Both the position numbers and the translations under genes were made by a program. From the NCBI RefSeq assembly GCF_026262505.1, contig NC_067207.1, positions 29,170,082 through 29,234,081 on the forward strand: a stretch of 64,000 nt of DNA, in the 5' to 3' direction. This DNA is from Trichomonas vaginalis G3 (taxonomy: Eukaryota > Parabasalia > Trichomonadida > Trichomonadidae). Shown here piece after piece: positions 29,554 through 41,249 of this stretch. Position 1 is the first letter of the stretch, and each line of letters begins with the position of its first letter. Under the pieces are notes generated by a model. It was not told the DNA's origin, made no database searches, and saw only the letters and a list, made by a program, of their open reading frames with translations.

Positions 29554-30990
29554 CTTCAATTTAAAAAAAAGGTAACTAAACTACTTTCGCCGATCCGATT
29601 TGCTCCATATTTAAAATATAGCTTGCATATGTAGAAGAAAAGCTAATTTTGAAGTACGCCCGAAATCCACCAACAGGATTTCGAGCTACTAAAAAGGTAC
29701 TTTTAAATGTGATTTTTTTTATAAAAAATTAAATTTATTTTAAGATCAGACTAAAAACTAATTTTATGGAAAATCTATATCGACAAATTTATTACTTATT
29801 GGGTATATAGATTTTTTGATTATGGCGATTATGTCTGATATGCTTCCAATAAGCTAAAACACATTTCATACTGATTTCTATAAAAGGTATCTTTATTATA
29901 GAAGTGTAAGCTATATCTGTTTGTTTTTTTATTATAACAAATTCAAAATTCTCTTATAAGGACTAGATGAAATCTGTATTATTAAATCATTAGCTAAATG
30001 AAGGTTCAAATAGAAAGTAAATATCAATTTATATGATACTGAAACCAAATAGTTCTTTTAATAAAAGATAACACGCTGAAAATTATTGAGTATTTGCAAA
30101 TCTCAAAAATCTATTGGTGAATTTGGCTCAACTTTTAAAATTATAACATCCATATCAAATCATAAAAGCAGACAAAAATTAAAGCCAAACCTATCGGCCA
30201 ATTTTTTTTGATATTTTGATTTTTGAGATATACTTTTAAAAGTGGATTTAAAGCACTTATGAAAAAACATTAACTTCTGTCGTTATGATTATTGATTTAG
30301 ACAATAATGATTTTAATCTTTGATTATCAAAACACTAAAGTCATCTTTTTAACATTTGCTTGGTAGCATTAACTCAAGTCTAAAGTACTATTTTATGTGG
30401 CACTCTTAGAATTTTTGTATTCATTGTACACGCTGAAATAGTACCATTAAAGTTATGGCGGACTTTCAAAAAATAGTTTGGTCACCTTTTTTAAAAATGA
30501 AGATTGTGAATTATTAAATGAATATGAAAGCCAAAATAAGCTAATGAGGTATAAATATAATGATGAAGAATATTTAATTTCATGGAATCAATGGAGTCAT
30601 AATCAAAGACCTCATAAACGAGAAGAAGAAATTGAAAATAATGAAATGGAAATCATTGATGACATTAAAGAGGATGGAATTCCTAAATTTTGTAGAAAAA
30701 CCTTTAGAACTAAGTTAGGAGCATATAAACGTAGAGTATTAAATCCTGAATATCTTAAACATCAATTTAAAAAGGAAGACTGTGAATTATTAAACGTTAA
30801 TGAATATGAAAATGCTAAATCAAAACTGAGATATAAATATATTGGAAGTGATGAAAGGTGTAAAGATAAAGATAAAGTTTATTCAGTTTCATATAATAAC
30901 TGGCACACGTTAGGGATAAGAAAACATTTAGGAGATTATGGGAAATGTTCTGAATTCTTTAAATCTAGTATATACGAGAGAATAAAATAA
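29497..30990 (+). pseudogene. Left terminal gene of Maverick 2, interrupted by a transposon
   Basis: Opens inside the terminal repeat (MMSDIPRLIKHCLNPEWVK) and continues after the nested element at 29568-30489. The downstream part contains two similar units, KNEDCELLNEYE...LMRYKYNDEEYLISWNQW and KKEDCELLNVNEYE...LRYKYI...YSVSYNNW, separated by LNPEYLKHQFKKE, which resembles the N-terminal LNPEWVKLQFKK. Repeated units with conserved Trp and aromatic strands suggest a small beta fold used in tandem. Function unknown. No counterpart of the downstream part is seen in Maverick 1. Confidence 0.65.
29568..30489. mobile_element. 922 bp AAAGGT-ended element nested in Maverick 2
   Basis: Ends AAAGGTAACTAAACTA and, inverted, AAAGGTGACCAAACTA; perfect 8-base duplication TTTAAAAA at 29560-29567 and 30490-30497. 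No ORF inside. It shares the AAAGGT/ACCTTT termini and 8-base duplication with the 1.58 kb family but has a different interior, so it is a second non-autonomous family of the same transposase type. Confidence 0.85.
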
Positions 30991-31086
30991 ATCAGATATA
31001 ATTATTTTCATGAATAAAAAATAAACTTCTTACGAAAAATTAAAACTTAGTTATGTTTATTATTTTATTTTTTTATTTTGTATGAA

Positions 31087-32193
31087 ATGAGCGTCAAAAC
31101 TAACAACGTTAAAAAATTAGGATTCACAAACGAGGAAATAAAGGATATATTAGAGGAGGTGGGTTATGAAGTTAATAAATATTATTTAAGAAATTGTAAA
31201 AAATTCGCGGAGTTATTAAATGATTTAGATTATGATGGAAAAATGAATAAAGATGATGTTATAAATTTCTTATATCCTACATCTGAAGAAGAAAAACCTA
31301 AAGAACCCGATGTTTTCCCCGAATATTATGAAGAACGGATTAAAGATGATGAATATAATGAAATTGAAAGACTGGAAAAAATAAGAGGTGAAATAGATGA
31401 AAAAATTAAGGAATTAAGAGAAGTTGAAAAATATAATGAAAATGAAGTAGAGGGTTTAATGAATATCCCAGCTTCAGAATCAGCAGTTCAGAAATCTCAT
31501 GAAGAAAGATATAAAAATTATGTCTCAGAATCAACACAAAATTTATTAGATGGTGAAATAGACGAAACACTTTCAGAAGAAGGTACTAAATTTATTCGTA
31601 AACATAAGTTACAATTTATTGATAATGAAGAATACCCTTGTATCTTATTTTCACCCCCTCTCGATTCTGAGAAATTCAAAAAAGCTCTTAAAAACGTGAC
31701 ATATGCAACTAATACGATTAAGAAAGAAGATCATGATATTTACACAAATTATTATTTAAATAAATGCACAGGTGTTGATAAAGTTTTTGATTTATTAGAT
31801 AAAATATCAAAAGAAACCATTGGAACCTATAAAATTTTGTGTGATTGCGGTTTCATTGTTGAAGATACTAATAATGTTTCATATGAAAGAACAGCACCGA
31901 AGGAAGATGAAGTTGAAAGGTCTATACCATTCGTTATTAAGAACATAAAAGATATGAAAACTTATAAGCATTATATTTATTCATTTATTTCAGAAAAAAT
32001 GGAAGCAACCCATAAAACATCTTCTCATCATTTTATAGCTATTCATACATTCCTTTTCAAAGTTGTGAAATTAAATAAGACAGGAATTAGATTTAATGTA
32101 TCAGGGTACGCATTCTTGAGTAAATTAAAATGTATTCGTCACGTCGCAGATGATAAAAATTTATGTGTTCTTAATTCATTTTATGGGCTTTAA
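31087..32193 (+). CDS. Maverick 2 unknown protein upstream of polymerase
   Basis: Counterpart of 5391-6500; 368 residues from the ATG at 31087, frame open. Same layout: EF-hand-like DLDYDGKMNKDD, Glu/Lys coiled coil, conserved C-terminus ending KNLCVLNSFYGL. It is 49 bases upstream of the polymerase start, with a T-rich start context between. Family not recognised. Conservation in two separate copies of the element argues that it is a real Maverick gene. Confidence 0.72.
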   Translation: MSVKTNNVKKLGFTNEEIKDILEEVGYEVNKYYLRNCKKFAELLNDLDYDGKMNKDDVINFLYPTSEEEKPKEPDVFPEYYEERIKDDEYNEIERLEKIRGEIDEKIKELREVEKYNENEVEGLMNIPASESAVQKSHEERYKNYVSESTQNLLDGEIDETLSEEGTKFIRKHKLQFIDNEEYPCILFSPPLDSEKFKKALKNVTYATNTIKKEDHDIYTNYYLNKCTGVDKVFDLLDKISKETIGTYKILCDCGFIVEDTNNVSYERTAPKEDEVERSIPFVIKNIKDMKTYKHYIYSFISEKMEATHKTSSHHFIAIHTFLFKVVKLNKTGIRFNVSGYAFLSKLKCIRHVADDKNLCVLNSFYGL

Positions 32194-32242
32194 AAAATAA
32201 AGTTTATTTTTATTTATTTTTTAATTTTTTATTCTTACATAA

Positions 32243-35200
32243 ATGAACAAAAACGGAACAGCTAAAATGAATGATAATCAAATTAGAGCAGAAGGTAGAA
32301 GGTTATTTAAACGCTTCTATAACATTCCTGATGGTGTTAATCCTAAAACTCGTAGAAGCTATTTAAATGAAGCAATAGATGCATATGAAGGGTTTGACAT
32401 TTCATCAGAAAGTGAGAGATTAGCGAGAATGTTAAATGTTAATATTGATTTCTATTATTGTGATCCTCAACCAGAAGACGTGGACATAAATAAGGTAGAC
32501 TTTCCATTAGTGGAATCAATAATGATAGATCCAGAATTTGAAACAGTAAATATTTTATTAACACAGAGTCCATGTGGAAAACTTCATGCTGACAGAATAA
32601 CAGACGTTGAAGCACTCACCGGCTATAAAGTTTGTCCATATTGTAAAGAAGAAGTTTATTCTATCCGTGATGATCCAGAAAGGAAAAACCAAAGAAGATT
32701 TTTAAAGCATTGTGAGAAATGTAAAGAAAATAATGGGAGATTAATTCAAGACGTTCAGTTGCAAAAGACACAGCAACCATATGCACCACATATTACGAAA
32801 CAGAAGATATATCAGTGGTTATTAGCTCACAATTTGCAGAAATATTATAAACCGACAAGATATTATATTACTTTTGACTTTGAAACATTAGAGACTAAAG
32901 AAGAATTACAACTTTCTGAGTGTGCAACTTTGAACGCTTACTTAAAACCATTCATGGTATCATCAACGGTTAAATTAAATGATAAAACGTATACGAGGAA
33001 TTTTTGCTTAACTTCAAGTGATTCTTTTATTTCTGATTGGATTGAGTTTTTATTTTCAACCTGTTCATTAGTTGTTGAATCAAATATGAGTCAATACAAT
33101 GAATTATTGAAGTCGCAAACGGCGGGGACTTTGTCCCATACATTAAATGAAAAACAGAAGGAAGCATTTAAAGAACTTCTAGATGAGGAATTCAATAAAG
33201 TGAATATCATAGGTTTTAATTCGGGAAAGTTTGATTTAAATTTAATTCTTCGTGATTTAAACACTGCAAAATGGAAAATAAAATCAATGCTGGGTTCATC
33301 TTCACAATTTAAGCAAGTCATTGTAAAGAAAACAAACGTTCCATATGAATTGAGATTTATTGACATCAGAAATTATATAGCGGGTGGGACATTAGACCAA
33401 TTCACTCAAGATTTCGGAAACAATAAATCACGTGTTAAATCCTTTTTCCCTTATCAATTCATCACGTGGGAGAATTACGAAGAAGAATTATATAAAGTGG
33501 AACCATTCACTCAAGATTCATTTTATTCAGCATTAACTCAAGAAACTATATCAGATAGTGATTATCAAATATATCTCAATGATGCTAAAAATTTTAAGAA
33601 TAGATTAGAATATTTTATTCATTATTGCAATAAAGATGTTGAAATTATGATTGACCCAATTGATATAATTATTGAAGAAACATTTGTTTATAAAATTGAT
33701 ATGCTTCATAATCTTTCTTTATCATCGAATGCTTCAATGATTCGTTACGCTTTAGCAGCATATAAAGACTTTAATCCTAATGAAAAATATCCTGAGGAAG
33801 AGATAGAATCAAGTTTTGAATTAACGAAAAAGTATTGGAAATATAAAATTGAATCATATAAGAAACAAGATGAAAAAGCAGAAAGGGATACTAAAAATAA
33901 TGTTTCAATGGATGATTTTCAATACTATCACGATTTAATCCTTTCATCTAAATGCAAAATGTGTGGTAAAGCGTTTACATATGCAAATAAACCAACATTG
34001 ATAGAATCGATAATGAAAAACCCATACCAAAGAAAATTGTCAGTTAATGTGTTGTTATTGCAATGTCGTAAAATCAAATAAAGATGAAGATGTTCAACGT
34101 TTAAGAATCAATTTAAGAAATTATGCATTAAAAAATAATTTACCAATGACTTTAGATTCAGTTGAAGCTTATCACATTCTCCGTAATGGAATTACTGGTG
34201 GTCTATCAAATGTTCAACATCGTGTTAATCTTAAAGAATCACGCACATTAATAAACTTTCATATAGTCCAGAAACTAAAACTGTATCAAATGAGGACACT
34301 TCCAATCATTGACTCATTTCGTTTGGTGTTGATTTTAATTCATTATATCCTTCATCATTTTCATCTAATCCTCATGATTCATTCAATATACTGACCATAA
34401 AATGTATATGCCGGGAAGATTGAATGGTGTTATCATTTGTGATACAGCAACAAAGAAAGCAAAAGCACTGGGAATAATTAAGAAGAAAAATACTTTATTC
34501 GTGGCTGAAGTAAAGGGTCACATTGATGAAAAATACATTAATGATTACATAAACTTTTTACCGATAATAAGAAACTTAGATATTATCACAGATGAAAAAA
34601 CAATTGGCAGTTTTATGTATAATTACATGAAATCAAACAATCTACCAGTTGACCAGAAACAGAGGAAATTAACTCAGTTAGCATCAACACACAAACAATA
34701 TCAACCATTTTCTTCTTATTATCTTTGGTATCTAATAGACAGATTTCATTTTATCATCGATGATATTCAATCAATTTTAACATTTACGAAAAACACTTGT
34801 TTTAATGAATTTGCGAACGAATTTATGAACGAAAGACAAAAGGCTGAATTAGAAGGAAATAAAGGAAAAAGTTTATTTTGCAAGATTTCACTTAATGGAT
34901 CATATGGTTACGATGCAATGAATACACAAAATTACGCAAAGACTAAAATAATGAATGCACAGAAGGCACGCGTTGCATGTATGTCAAATAAGTTTAAAAA
35001 CATAAGAGAAATAGGTGAGGATACATATCAAGTGATGCTTAAAGATAGATTTTATAGATGTGATACATGTTTACAAGAGGCATTCTTCACTTTAGATAAC
35101 GCAAAATACTGGTATTTGGTTTTCATTTATGATTTTATGTATAAATGCATGAATGTTAATCGTTTTCATTTCATTGAAGGTGATACTGATTCATCTTATT

Positions 35201-35707
35201 GGGCTATTGCTGGCGATCCAAGTCTTCCTAACACTCAAGCATTTCAGGCGATTGTAACCGATAAAAAATTTTATGATAAAAACATTTTCAAATTCGCACC
35301 ATTTGATTTCTTCTGTTTTGATGAGAAATTTAAACCTAAATTAAAGAATAAGCTGAAGAAAAAGCACATGAGAAGAAGTTATTGGGTTTAGCAATTGAGA
35401 AAAAGGTGATAACATGGTTGCTTTATGCCCTAAGTGTTATACATCATTCAACGGTTCAATTGATGGAAGTGATTTTAAAAAGATTGCACAAAAAATGAAA
35501 GGTGTTAGTTTACGACAAAATAAACAATTAACACCTAAAAATTATTTGGATATAATAAATGATAAAGTGATATTTGATGGTCAGAATATTAATTTACAAC
35601 TTAAAAACGGGTCAATGACTCGCTTAACAATCGGTAAGACTGCATTAACAGGAGCACACACTAAGGCTGTATGTTGTGAAAATGGATGTTGTATGCCATT
35701 TATTTAA
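32243..35707 (+). pseudogene. Maverick 2 protein-primed family B DNA polymerase, decayed
   Basis: Element-encoded replicase region. Parts in order: N-terminal domain; CPYC/CEKC zinc finger (about 32630-32730); exonuclease motifs TFDFETLE (about 32870) and IIGFNSGKFDLNL (about 33210); an HNH-like segment (CKMCG near 33955); polymerase motif B (KISLNGSYGYD, about 34880) and motif C (EGDTDSSYW, about 35180); and a C-terminal domain with a CPKC pair near 35430. The gene is broken in a few places, with the first half open for about 600 residues. Start context TTATTCTTACATAAATG is typical of the element. Confidence 0.88.
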
Positions 35708-35735
35708 TACAATTTAAAATTTTATTTTTAATGAA

Positions 35736-36188
35736 ATGCCACAGAAGAGACAAAAGGAACCAAATCAATTTATACCAAATGGTTTTAACTTTCAGATTCC
35801 AAATAATCAACCACAACGAATTTTTCAAATCCCACCACAGCATCAACAACCGCAGCAACAACCACCACCACAACGTCAACGGAGAAGAACATTCACCCCT
35901 GAAGAAAGAAATTTCAATAATTTGATGCGTCAACAAAATCAAGGTTTGAGATTTTATCCGGGTAGTAATGGTATACATATAAGGCATCTAAATTTAGATA
36001 GAAGATATACCGCTGAGATTCATATTTTACCTAATAATACGGTTAATTTTGCTGGATTTTATGATCATCATCAGGAAATCTGGACTCCACCATTTGATAC
36101 CGTTTTAGAAGGAGGAACCGTTAATGATGCGATTCAATATGTAAATAATGGTTTTGATACTATGATTCAAAGAGGTGGGCACCCTTAA
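35736..36188 (+). CDS. Maverick 2 Gln/Pro-rich protein
   Basis: A 150-residue product: a disordered N-terminal half rich in Gln, Pro and Asn (QQPQQQPPPQRQRRR), then a beta-rich half (IHIRHLNLDRRYTAEIHILP). It lies between polymerase and integrase. Function unknown; a DNA-binding or virion role is only a guess. Vestigial in Maverick 1. Confidence 0.55.
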   Translation: MPQKRQKEPNQFIPNGFNFQIPNNQPQRIFQIPPQHQQPQQQPPPQRQRRRTFTPEERNFNNLMRQQNQGLRFYPGSNGIHIRHLNLDRRYTAEIHILPNNTVNFAGFYDHHQEIWTPPFDTVLEGGTVNDAIQYVNNGFDTMIQRGGHP

Positions 36189-36213
36189 AACATTTATTTT
36201 ATTTTTATATAAA

Positions 36214-37772
36214 ATGGATAACGCAGATTTAGAAAATTTAATTGATGATTTAGTACTTAATCAAAATTTTCTTAATTATTATGAATTAAAATCATATCTC
36301 CAAAAACATAATAAAAATATAACGGGTGATGATATGGATTATTATTATTCGTATTATAAAAATGAAATTTTGAAATATCATGATAAAATAATTTCTGAAA
36401 TTAAAGACAAAATTAAAAATAATGAATATACAAAGGGAAAAACTAAATCACAACTTAAACAGTTGAAAGATTTCAAAAATAAAGTATTAACAGAAGAAGA
36501 TATTGATGAATTATATAAATTATATAATCCTGAGCCGCAAAAGCCAAAGGAACAAAAACAAAAGAAGAAAAAGCCGAAAACAACACCAAAAGAGAAAGTA
36601 GCAAATGTTCAACAGCTAAAGGTGCAAAACGCCCAGGTCCTTCAGACCATAAATGAAGCACAAGCTTTAATTTATGATTCATTAGTTAAACCATATTCAG
36701 CCCGACTTTTAAATGAAGATCAACTTTTGGAATTCATCCTTCAACATAAACTCGAAGCGGGAAAGTATATCAAACCTTTATATACAGCATATTTAAAACA
36801 AATGAATAGAATACATCCAGAATTAATGAAAGGAAAATCCAAAACTTCATCATCCAAAATCAAAGCAGATAAAATTAAACCACTTGCCAAACCAAAACCT
36901 CCTTCAGTTAATCCTTCATCATTCACTTTATTATATCCATTTCAAACATTAAAGAAGCAAAAAGATTTTAAAAAGGATTTCAAGATATTAAATAAACCAA
37001 TTGACCCGAAAATTCAACCGTTAAAGGAAAAATTTAGTCGCCCTTCATTTGCACCATATCCATATTCATACGAAATCGATCATCTGGAATATTCAAAAGG
37101 AAACGTTACTTATTTATTTGCCATTAACATTAACACTAGATATTTATATTGCATTCCGTGAAAGGGAAAACAGAACAGGAAACAAGAAGAGCTATTCAAT
37201 ACTTACTAGATCATGAAAGAGTAGATAATATAAGGGGTGATGGTGATAAAGGATTTCAGGCAGCTATGGCTCATTATTTCCCACAAATTAATTTTTACTT
37301 TCATCCTCCATATACGTTTCATAATAAAATAGTTGATGCGGTAATGAGAACTCTTAGAGATGCGTTAGGGGTTAACGGTCAGATATACTGGGATGGAAAT
37401 CATGACTCCATCATACAGCAGTTAGTATATTATTACAATAATACATGGCATAGAACTATAAACATGAAACCAGTGGAAATGAAAAATGATATTTCAAAAG
37501 AATGGGAATATATTAGAAAGCAAATGGAAAGGTTAAATGATGTTAAACGTGAACAAATTAATTCGGGGCTCATGAATTTTAAACAAGGGGATAAAGTTTT
37601 GATTCATCTCGATTATGGAAAAACTGATAAATCAATGACAAAAAGAAGACGAAGATTTGACACAATAGCTGAATTTGTTAGATATATTAACGGCAATGCA
37701 TTAGTTGAGGTTACAATAAATTAATAGAAATTCCGATTTATTTTATTACTCCATTATATTTAAATAATATTT
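36214..37772 (+). pseudogene. Maverick 2 integrase, decayed
   Basis: Same family as 213-1745: coiled-coil-rich N-terminal half, EIDHLEYSKGN and RGDGDKGF core motifs, basic KRRRRF tail. Broken in about two places, so not functional as it stands. Start ATG at 36214 after TTTTATTTTTATATAAA. Confidence 0.85.
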
Positions 37773-37793
37773 AATTTTTTTATTTCGTAAGAA

Positions 37794-38113
37794 ATGAGTG
37801 ACAACAAAGCATCCAAGAGTCCTGATTCAATTAAGATTCAGAGTCCAGACAATGAATATAAAAAGAAACTAAACAGAATTAAATCAAAAATATGCTATTA
37901 CAAAAAGAAGCCGCAATGCGGCGGGGCTGATGCCCATAAAACTAAAGTAATGAAAACGATAAAGAGAGGAAAGAAATAATCGAAAAATTAGAAACTTACC
38001 GTTCAATCCTTAAACTGAGTGAAGCAAAAATAAAAGAATTTAATAGAATAAATAAATTGATTGGAAGAGATGAATTTAATAAAGATGAATTTTTAAACTC
38101 TATCCAAATTTAA
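37794..38113 (+). pseudogene. Maverick 2 small basic coiled-coil protein
   Basis: MSDNKASKSPD start, basic YKKKLNRIKSKICYYKKK, then a Lys/Glu coiled coil toward the end. Counterpart of the gene cut by the left window edge. Looks broken once. Start context TTTTATTTCGTAAGAAATG. Function unknown. Confidence 0.5.
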
Positions 38114-38116
38114 TTT

Positions 38117-38302
38117 TTATTCCTCTTCGACAACGTCTCTTCGAGACGCCGAACCCTTCTGGGTTCTTCTTTCCATCATTACTGCATAACCGCATCTTCT
38201 CGGTTTTCGTGGTTTGTTGTTTTTAATTAGTTCTTGCATCATTTTTATCATTTCCTCCCTTGTTATGATTCGTGGTAAATTTTGAGCTTGTGGGGTATCC
38301 AT
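38117..38302 (-). CDS. Maverick 2 small basic protein
   Basis: A 61-residue frame starting MDTPQAQNLPRIITREEM, with a basic C-terminal half (KPRKPRRCG). The ATG has the element's TATATAA start context, which is the main reason to accept it. It converges with the coiled-coil gene 3 bases away. Function unknown. Confidence 0.45.
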   Translation of the reverse strand: MDTPQAQNLPRIITREEMIKMMQELIKNNKPRKPRRCGYAVMMERRTQKGSASRRDVVEEE

Positions 38303-38327
38303 TTATATAAAAATAAAATTTTGTTAT

Positions 38328-38595
38328 CAGTTATTTTATCGTTAATGTTTTTAGGTTATTCAATAATTAATTATTTTTGAATAACTGAAGGTGTCACTAC
38401 GTCACCATGTGTCACCAGGTTAATTAACTTCTCTTAAAATTACTGACAACATGACATTTTGACAACAGGTACGAAAGGAGGAGGGCATTTATGTCTTATT
38501 TTTGAATAACTGAAGGTGTCACTACGTCACCATGTGTCACCTGGTTAATTAACTTCTTTAAAAATGATGACAACATGACATTTTGACAACACAGC
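38328..38595 (+). repeat. Iteron-like repeats, left side of primase cassette (two copies)
   Basis: Two direct copies (about 38384-38466 and 38500-38590) of a block that reads GGTGTCACTACGTCACCATG, then a TTAATTAA palindrome, then TGACAACATGACATTTTGAC. Each block has three GTCAC pentamers and three TGACA pentamers. The segment 38328-38466 is repeated inverted at 41990-42138. Confidence 0.85.
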
Positions 38596-38628
38596 AGGAT
38601 TAATGCAAAAATAAATTCCAATCATACT

Positions 38629-40941
38629 TTATAAAGCTTCATTTACAGGTATTTCATCATCAGTAAATGAATCCTCATTATCGTTTGGTTCAACCTGTTT
38701 ATATAATCCTTTCATTTCTTCTTTCAAAACATAACACCATGTTTGTTTACCATCTATTCTTCTCTGTTTCCTATCACATTTATCCTTAATGCTCATTTGA
38801 AAGTTTTTGTCTTTCATGTCTGATGGTTTGCAGAATAGAGCATTTTTACACGTCATACCTGCACACAATTCATCATAATGTGTATTTATCCATACATCTA
38901 AAGGATTTGTTGATAATTCTATTAAATCTTGTTTGGCTTCAGTCATCGGTATGATTCGTACATTAAATGATGAAAGGTCATATTGCATAAAATACGTCAG
39001 TAAATTATCATAAAATTCCTTAGTGCATGAATTCATCAAATTCTTGAAATAATCAAATTGACCCTTAAATTTACCATTAACTCTTAAAACTACGTATCTT
39101 CTGTCTCCAACTTCAATTTTGACAGGGTAGACGTTATTAGTTACCAAAATGAAATTGGCAACATTCTGAGCAGTTCTTCTGGGTTGATTCTTTTCATTAA
39201 TTCTAATCTCATTATCCGTAATAATTGATTTCAAAGCGTTGAAGTTTGCGAGTCTGTCTTCACCTACATTCTTGAGTTCATTAAGTACAAGAAACATTTT
39301 ATTCTCAACTACTGAATTGAAATTACCCGTTAGCTCACTTATTTCAGTAATGTTTTTACATGAATAACCGGCGAGAAGTTCAGAAATAATGTCTGTAAAT
39401 CTGTTTTTACCTGTTCCCTGAAGTCCTTTCAAAATAATTGCTGTTTCATTCTTGATTCCAGGATGTTGAATCATTGATGCAATCCAGCCGAGAAGGTATT
39501 TATACACTTCATCGTTATTATCACAAATGGCTTCTTTAATGAAATCCATAAACATCTCAATTTTTGAGTAATCTGGTTTTTCGAGAACGTTGTATTTATA
39601 ACCTTGAAACGTTGAGAAAACATCTGGAGAATCAGATTTAAAGCAAACACCCTTAACGGTTAATGAAGACAATTGATTTAGTAGTACATCCCATGCTGTT
39701 ATTGTTTTACCTTCTTCTTTAAATAATTTAATCATTTTGAGTGACTCTTTCATGTTTGATTGAAGAACGAATGATATTTGATTCATTTTGTCGTGGATAT
39801 TATAGTCCTTTTGAATGAAGTATTTATTTCCACAATCTACAAAACGGATTACACGTGATAAATCCTCAATTACTTCAGAACTGTTTTTATACTGATGATT
39901 TTCAGCCTTGCGTCTAATATCTGTTATCAAAAACGAGTCATCAAGTTTTATATCAAATGTTATTTTTGGCTTACGTAATAAAGGCAAAACGTATTCATCA
40001 TAATATTCCTTTTGATATAGTTTTAGAATCTTCACTAAAACAAATGGAGAAGTCATTAAATGTGCATATCTACTACGTGCTTTTTCAAAATTACTTTTTG
40101 CATTTTCAGTTAAATTGCAGAAGTTATAAACGTTATCGTATGCTTCATTAATTAAATGATTAGGTAACGAATTAATTGCTTGAAACAGTGTGAATAATGT
40201 AACTTCTTTTTCTAAATTCATGTTTCCACCGTCATTATGTACTTCAAAATCACCGATGCCATCAACTATGCTCAGGGCAAGTTTATCGTCAATGTTTACA
40301 TCTTTGTTTTCATTCATGATAGTCTTTATTTCTTCGTTCTTCTGTTCAACTCTTACCTTAATATTCAAATCATTTAATATATCGTTTACGGTTCTGGTTA
40401 TGGTCGAGTCGTAACTTCCACGAATGAATGAGTATGTATTGATTGGTTCTGTTGCATTCTTGCGAACTCTTGAATCAGCCATAACTACTAAAGAACGCTT
40501 TGAATCATCCATAGAAGTCATGATATCGATATCATAATCATTGCAGGAATAGCATTTAATCATTCTGTTCGAGGTTGAATAGAAGAAATTAGTGTTACAA
40601 TAAATGTGAAGACCTCCTGAAGCGGTTTTAACGATAACATCTTTATCCGAAAGTTTTGATAAAATATCTTTTCTAACTGTTTCTTTAAGTTCATCATTGT
40701 ACGATTTATTGATATCAACATCTATAATCGTTAAATTTGAAATTTTATTTACTAATAAAGCCATACCAGTTTTCCTTCCTCTTCCTCCATCGTGTTTGAG
40801 GTAGTTATGTAAATCAATCTTGTTTTCACCAATTCTTTCGTTGAGGGTTTTAGTTTCTGCCACAACTAATTCCTCAGCTAATGAATCAATAACTTTTTCA
40901 TCAGAAACGATAAAGTTGCTGTTGTTGTTTGTTGCTGTCAT
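38629..40941 (-). CDS. Maverick 2 primase-superfamily 3 helicase
   Basis: A 770-residue frame, open throughout. The N-terminal region looks like an archaeo-eukaryotic primase/prim-pol: LTIIDVDINK near residue 72 (metal-binding Asp pair) and TASGGLHIYCN near 107. A SF3/D5-type helicase follows: Walker A GLQGTGKNRF near 505, MFLVLNELKN (Walker B-like), then FILVTNN near 595 and GDRRYVVLRV. Such proteins melt and prime replication origins in large DNA viruses and virophages. It is unusual beside a protein-primed polymerase, which needs no primase. Flanked on both sides by iteron-like repeats, which could be its binding sites (inference). Confidence 0.82.
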   Translation of the reverse strand: MTATNNNSNFIVSDEKVIDSLAEELVVAETKTLNERIGENKIDLHNYLKHDGGRGRKTGMALLVNKISNLTIIDVDINKSYNDELKETVRKDILSKLSDKDVIVKTASGGLHIYCNTNFFYSTSNRMIKCYSCNDYDIDIMTSMDDSKRSLVVMADSRVRKNATEPINTYSFIRGSYDSTITRTVNDILNDLNIKVRVEQKNEEIKTIMNENKDVNIDDKLALSIVDGIGDFEVHNDGGNMNLEKEVTLFTLFQAINSLPNHLINEAYDNVYNFCNLTENAKSNFEKARSRYAHLMTSPFVLVKILKLYQKEYYDEYVLPLLRKPKITFDIKLDDSFLITDIRRKAENHQYKNSSEVIEDLSRVIRFVDCGNKYFIQKDYNIHDKMNQISFVLQSNMKESLKMIKLFKEEGKTITAWDVLLNQLSSLTVKGVCFKSDSPDVFSTFQGYKYNVLEKPDYSKIEMFMDFIKEAICDNNDEVYKYLLGWIASMIQHPGIKNETAIILKGLQGTGKNRFTDIISELLAGYSCKNITEISELTGNFNSVVENKMFLVLNELKNVGEDRLANFNALKSIITDNEIRINEKNQPRRTAQNVANFILVTNNVYPVKIEVGDRRYVVLRVNGKFKGQFDYFKNLMNSCTKEFYDNLLTYFMQYDLSSFNVRIIPMTEAKQDLIELSTNPLDVWINTHYDELCAGMTCKNALFCKPSDMKDKNFQMSIKDKCDRKQRRIDGKQTWCYVLKEEMKGLYKQVEPNDNEDSFTDDEIPVNEAL

Positions 40942-40989
40942 TTATATAGGAATAAAAAAATAAAAATAATTTTAAAACTAACTTTATTT

Positions 40990-41210
40990 TTGGACTGCAT
41001 CATATTTCCATGACTGTTGTCAAAATGTCATGTTGTCAGTAATTTTAAGAGAAGTTAATTAACCTGGTGACATGGTGACGTAGTGACACTGAAAACATTT
41101 ACGATAAAATTTATTTCCGGGAATGTTGTCAAAATGTCATGTTGTCAGTAATTTTAAGAGAAGTTAATTAACCTGGTGACATGGTGACACTGAAAACATT
41201 TACGATAAAA
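40990..41210 (-). repeat. Iteron-like repeats upstream of primase gene (two copies)
   Basis: Two inverted-orientation copies (about 41018-41090 and 41124-41195) of the block seen at 38328-38595, with the same GTCAC and TGACA pentamers around GTTAATTAAC. They occupy the space between the primase-helicase start and the KilA-N gene. Confidence 0.85.
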
Positions 41211-41249
41211 TATATTTTTGGTCGTTTATGACAAAAATAAATGGTTCAT

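Noticed and set aside
29568-29600. GGTAACTAAAC as a spliceosomal intron start
   Set aside because: The 922-base segment has inverted ends and an exact 8-base duplication, so it is a transposon; the trichomonad intron end signature is absent.
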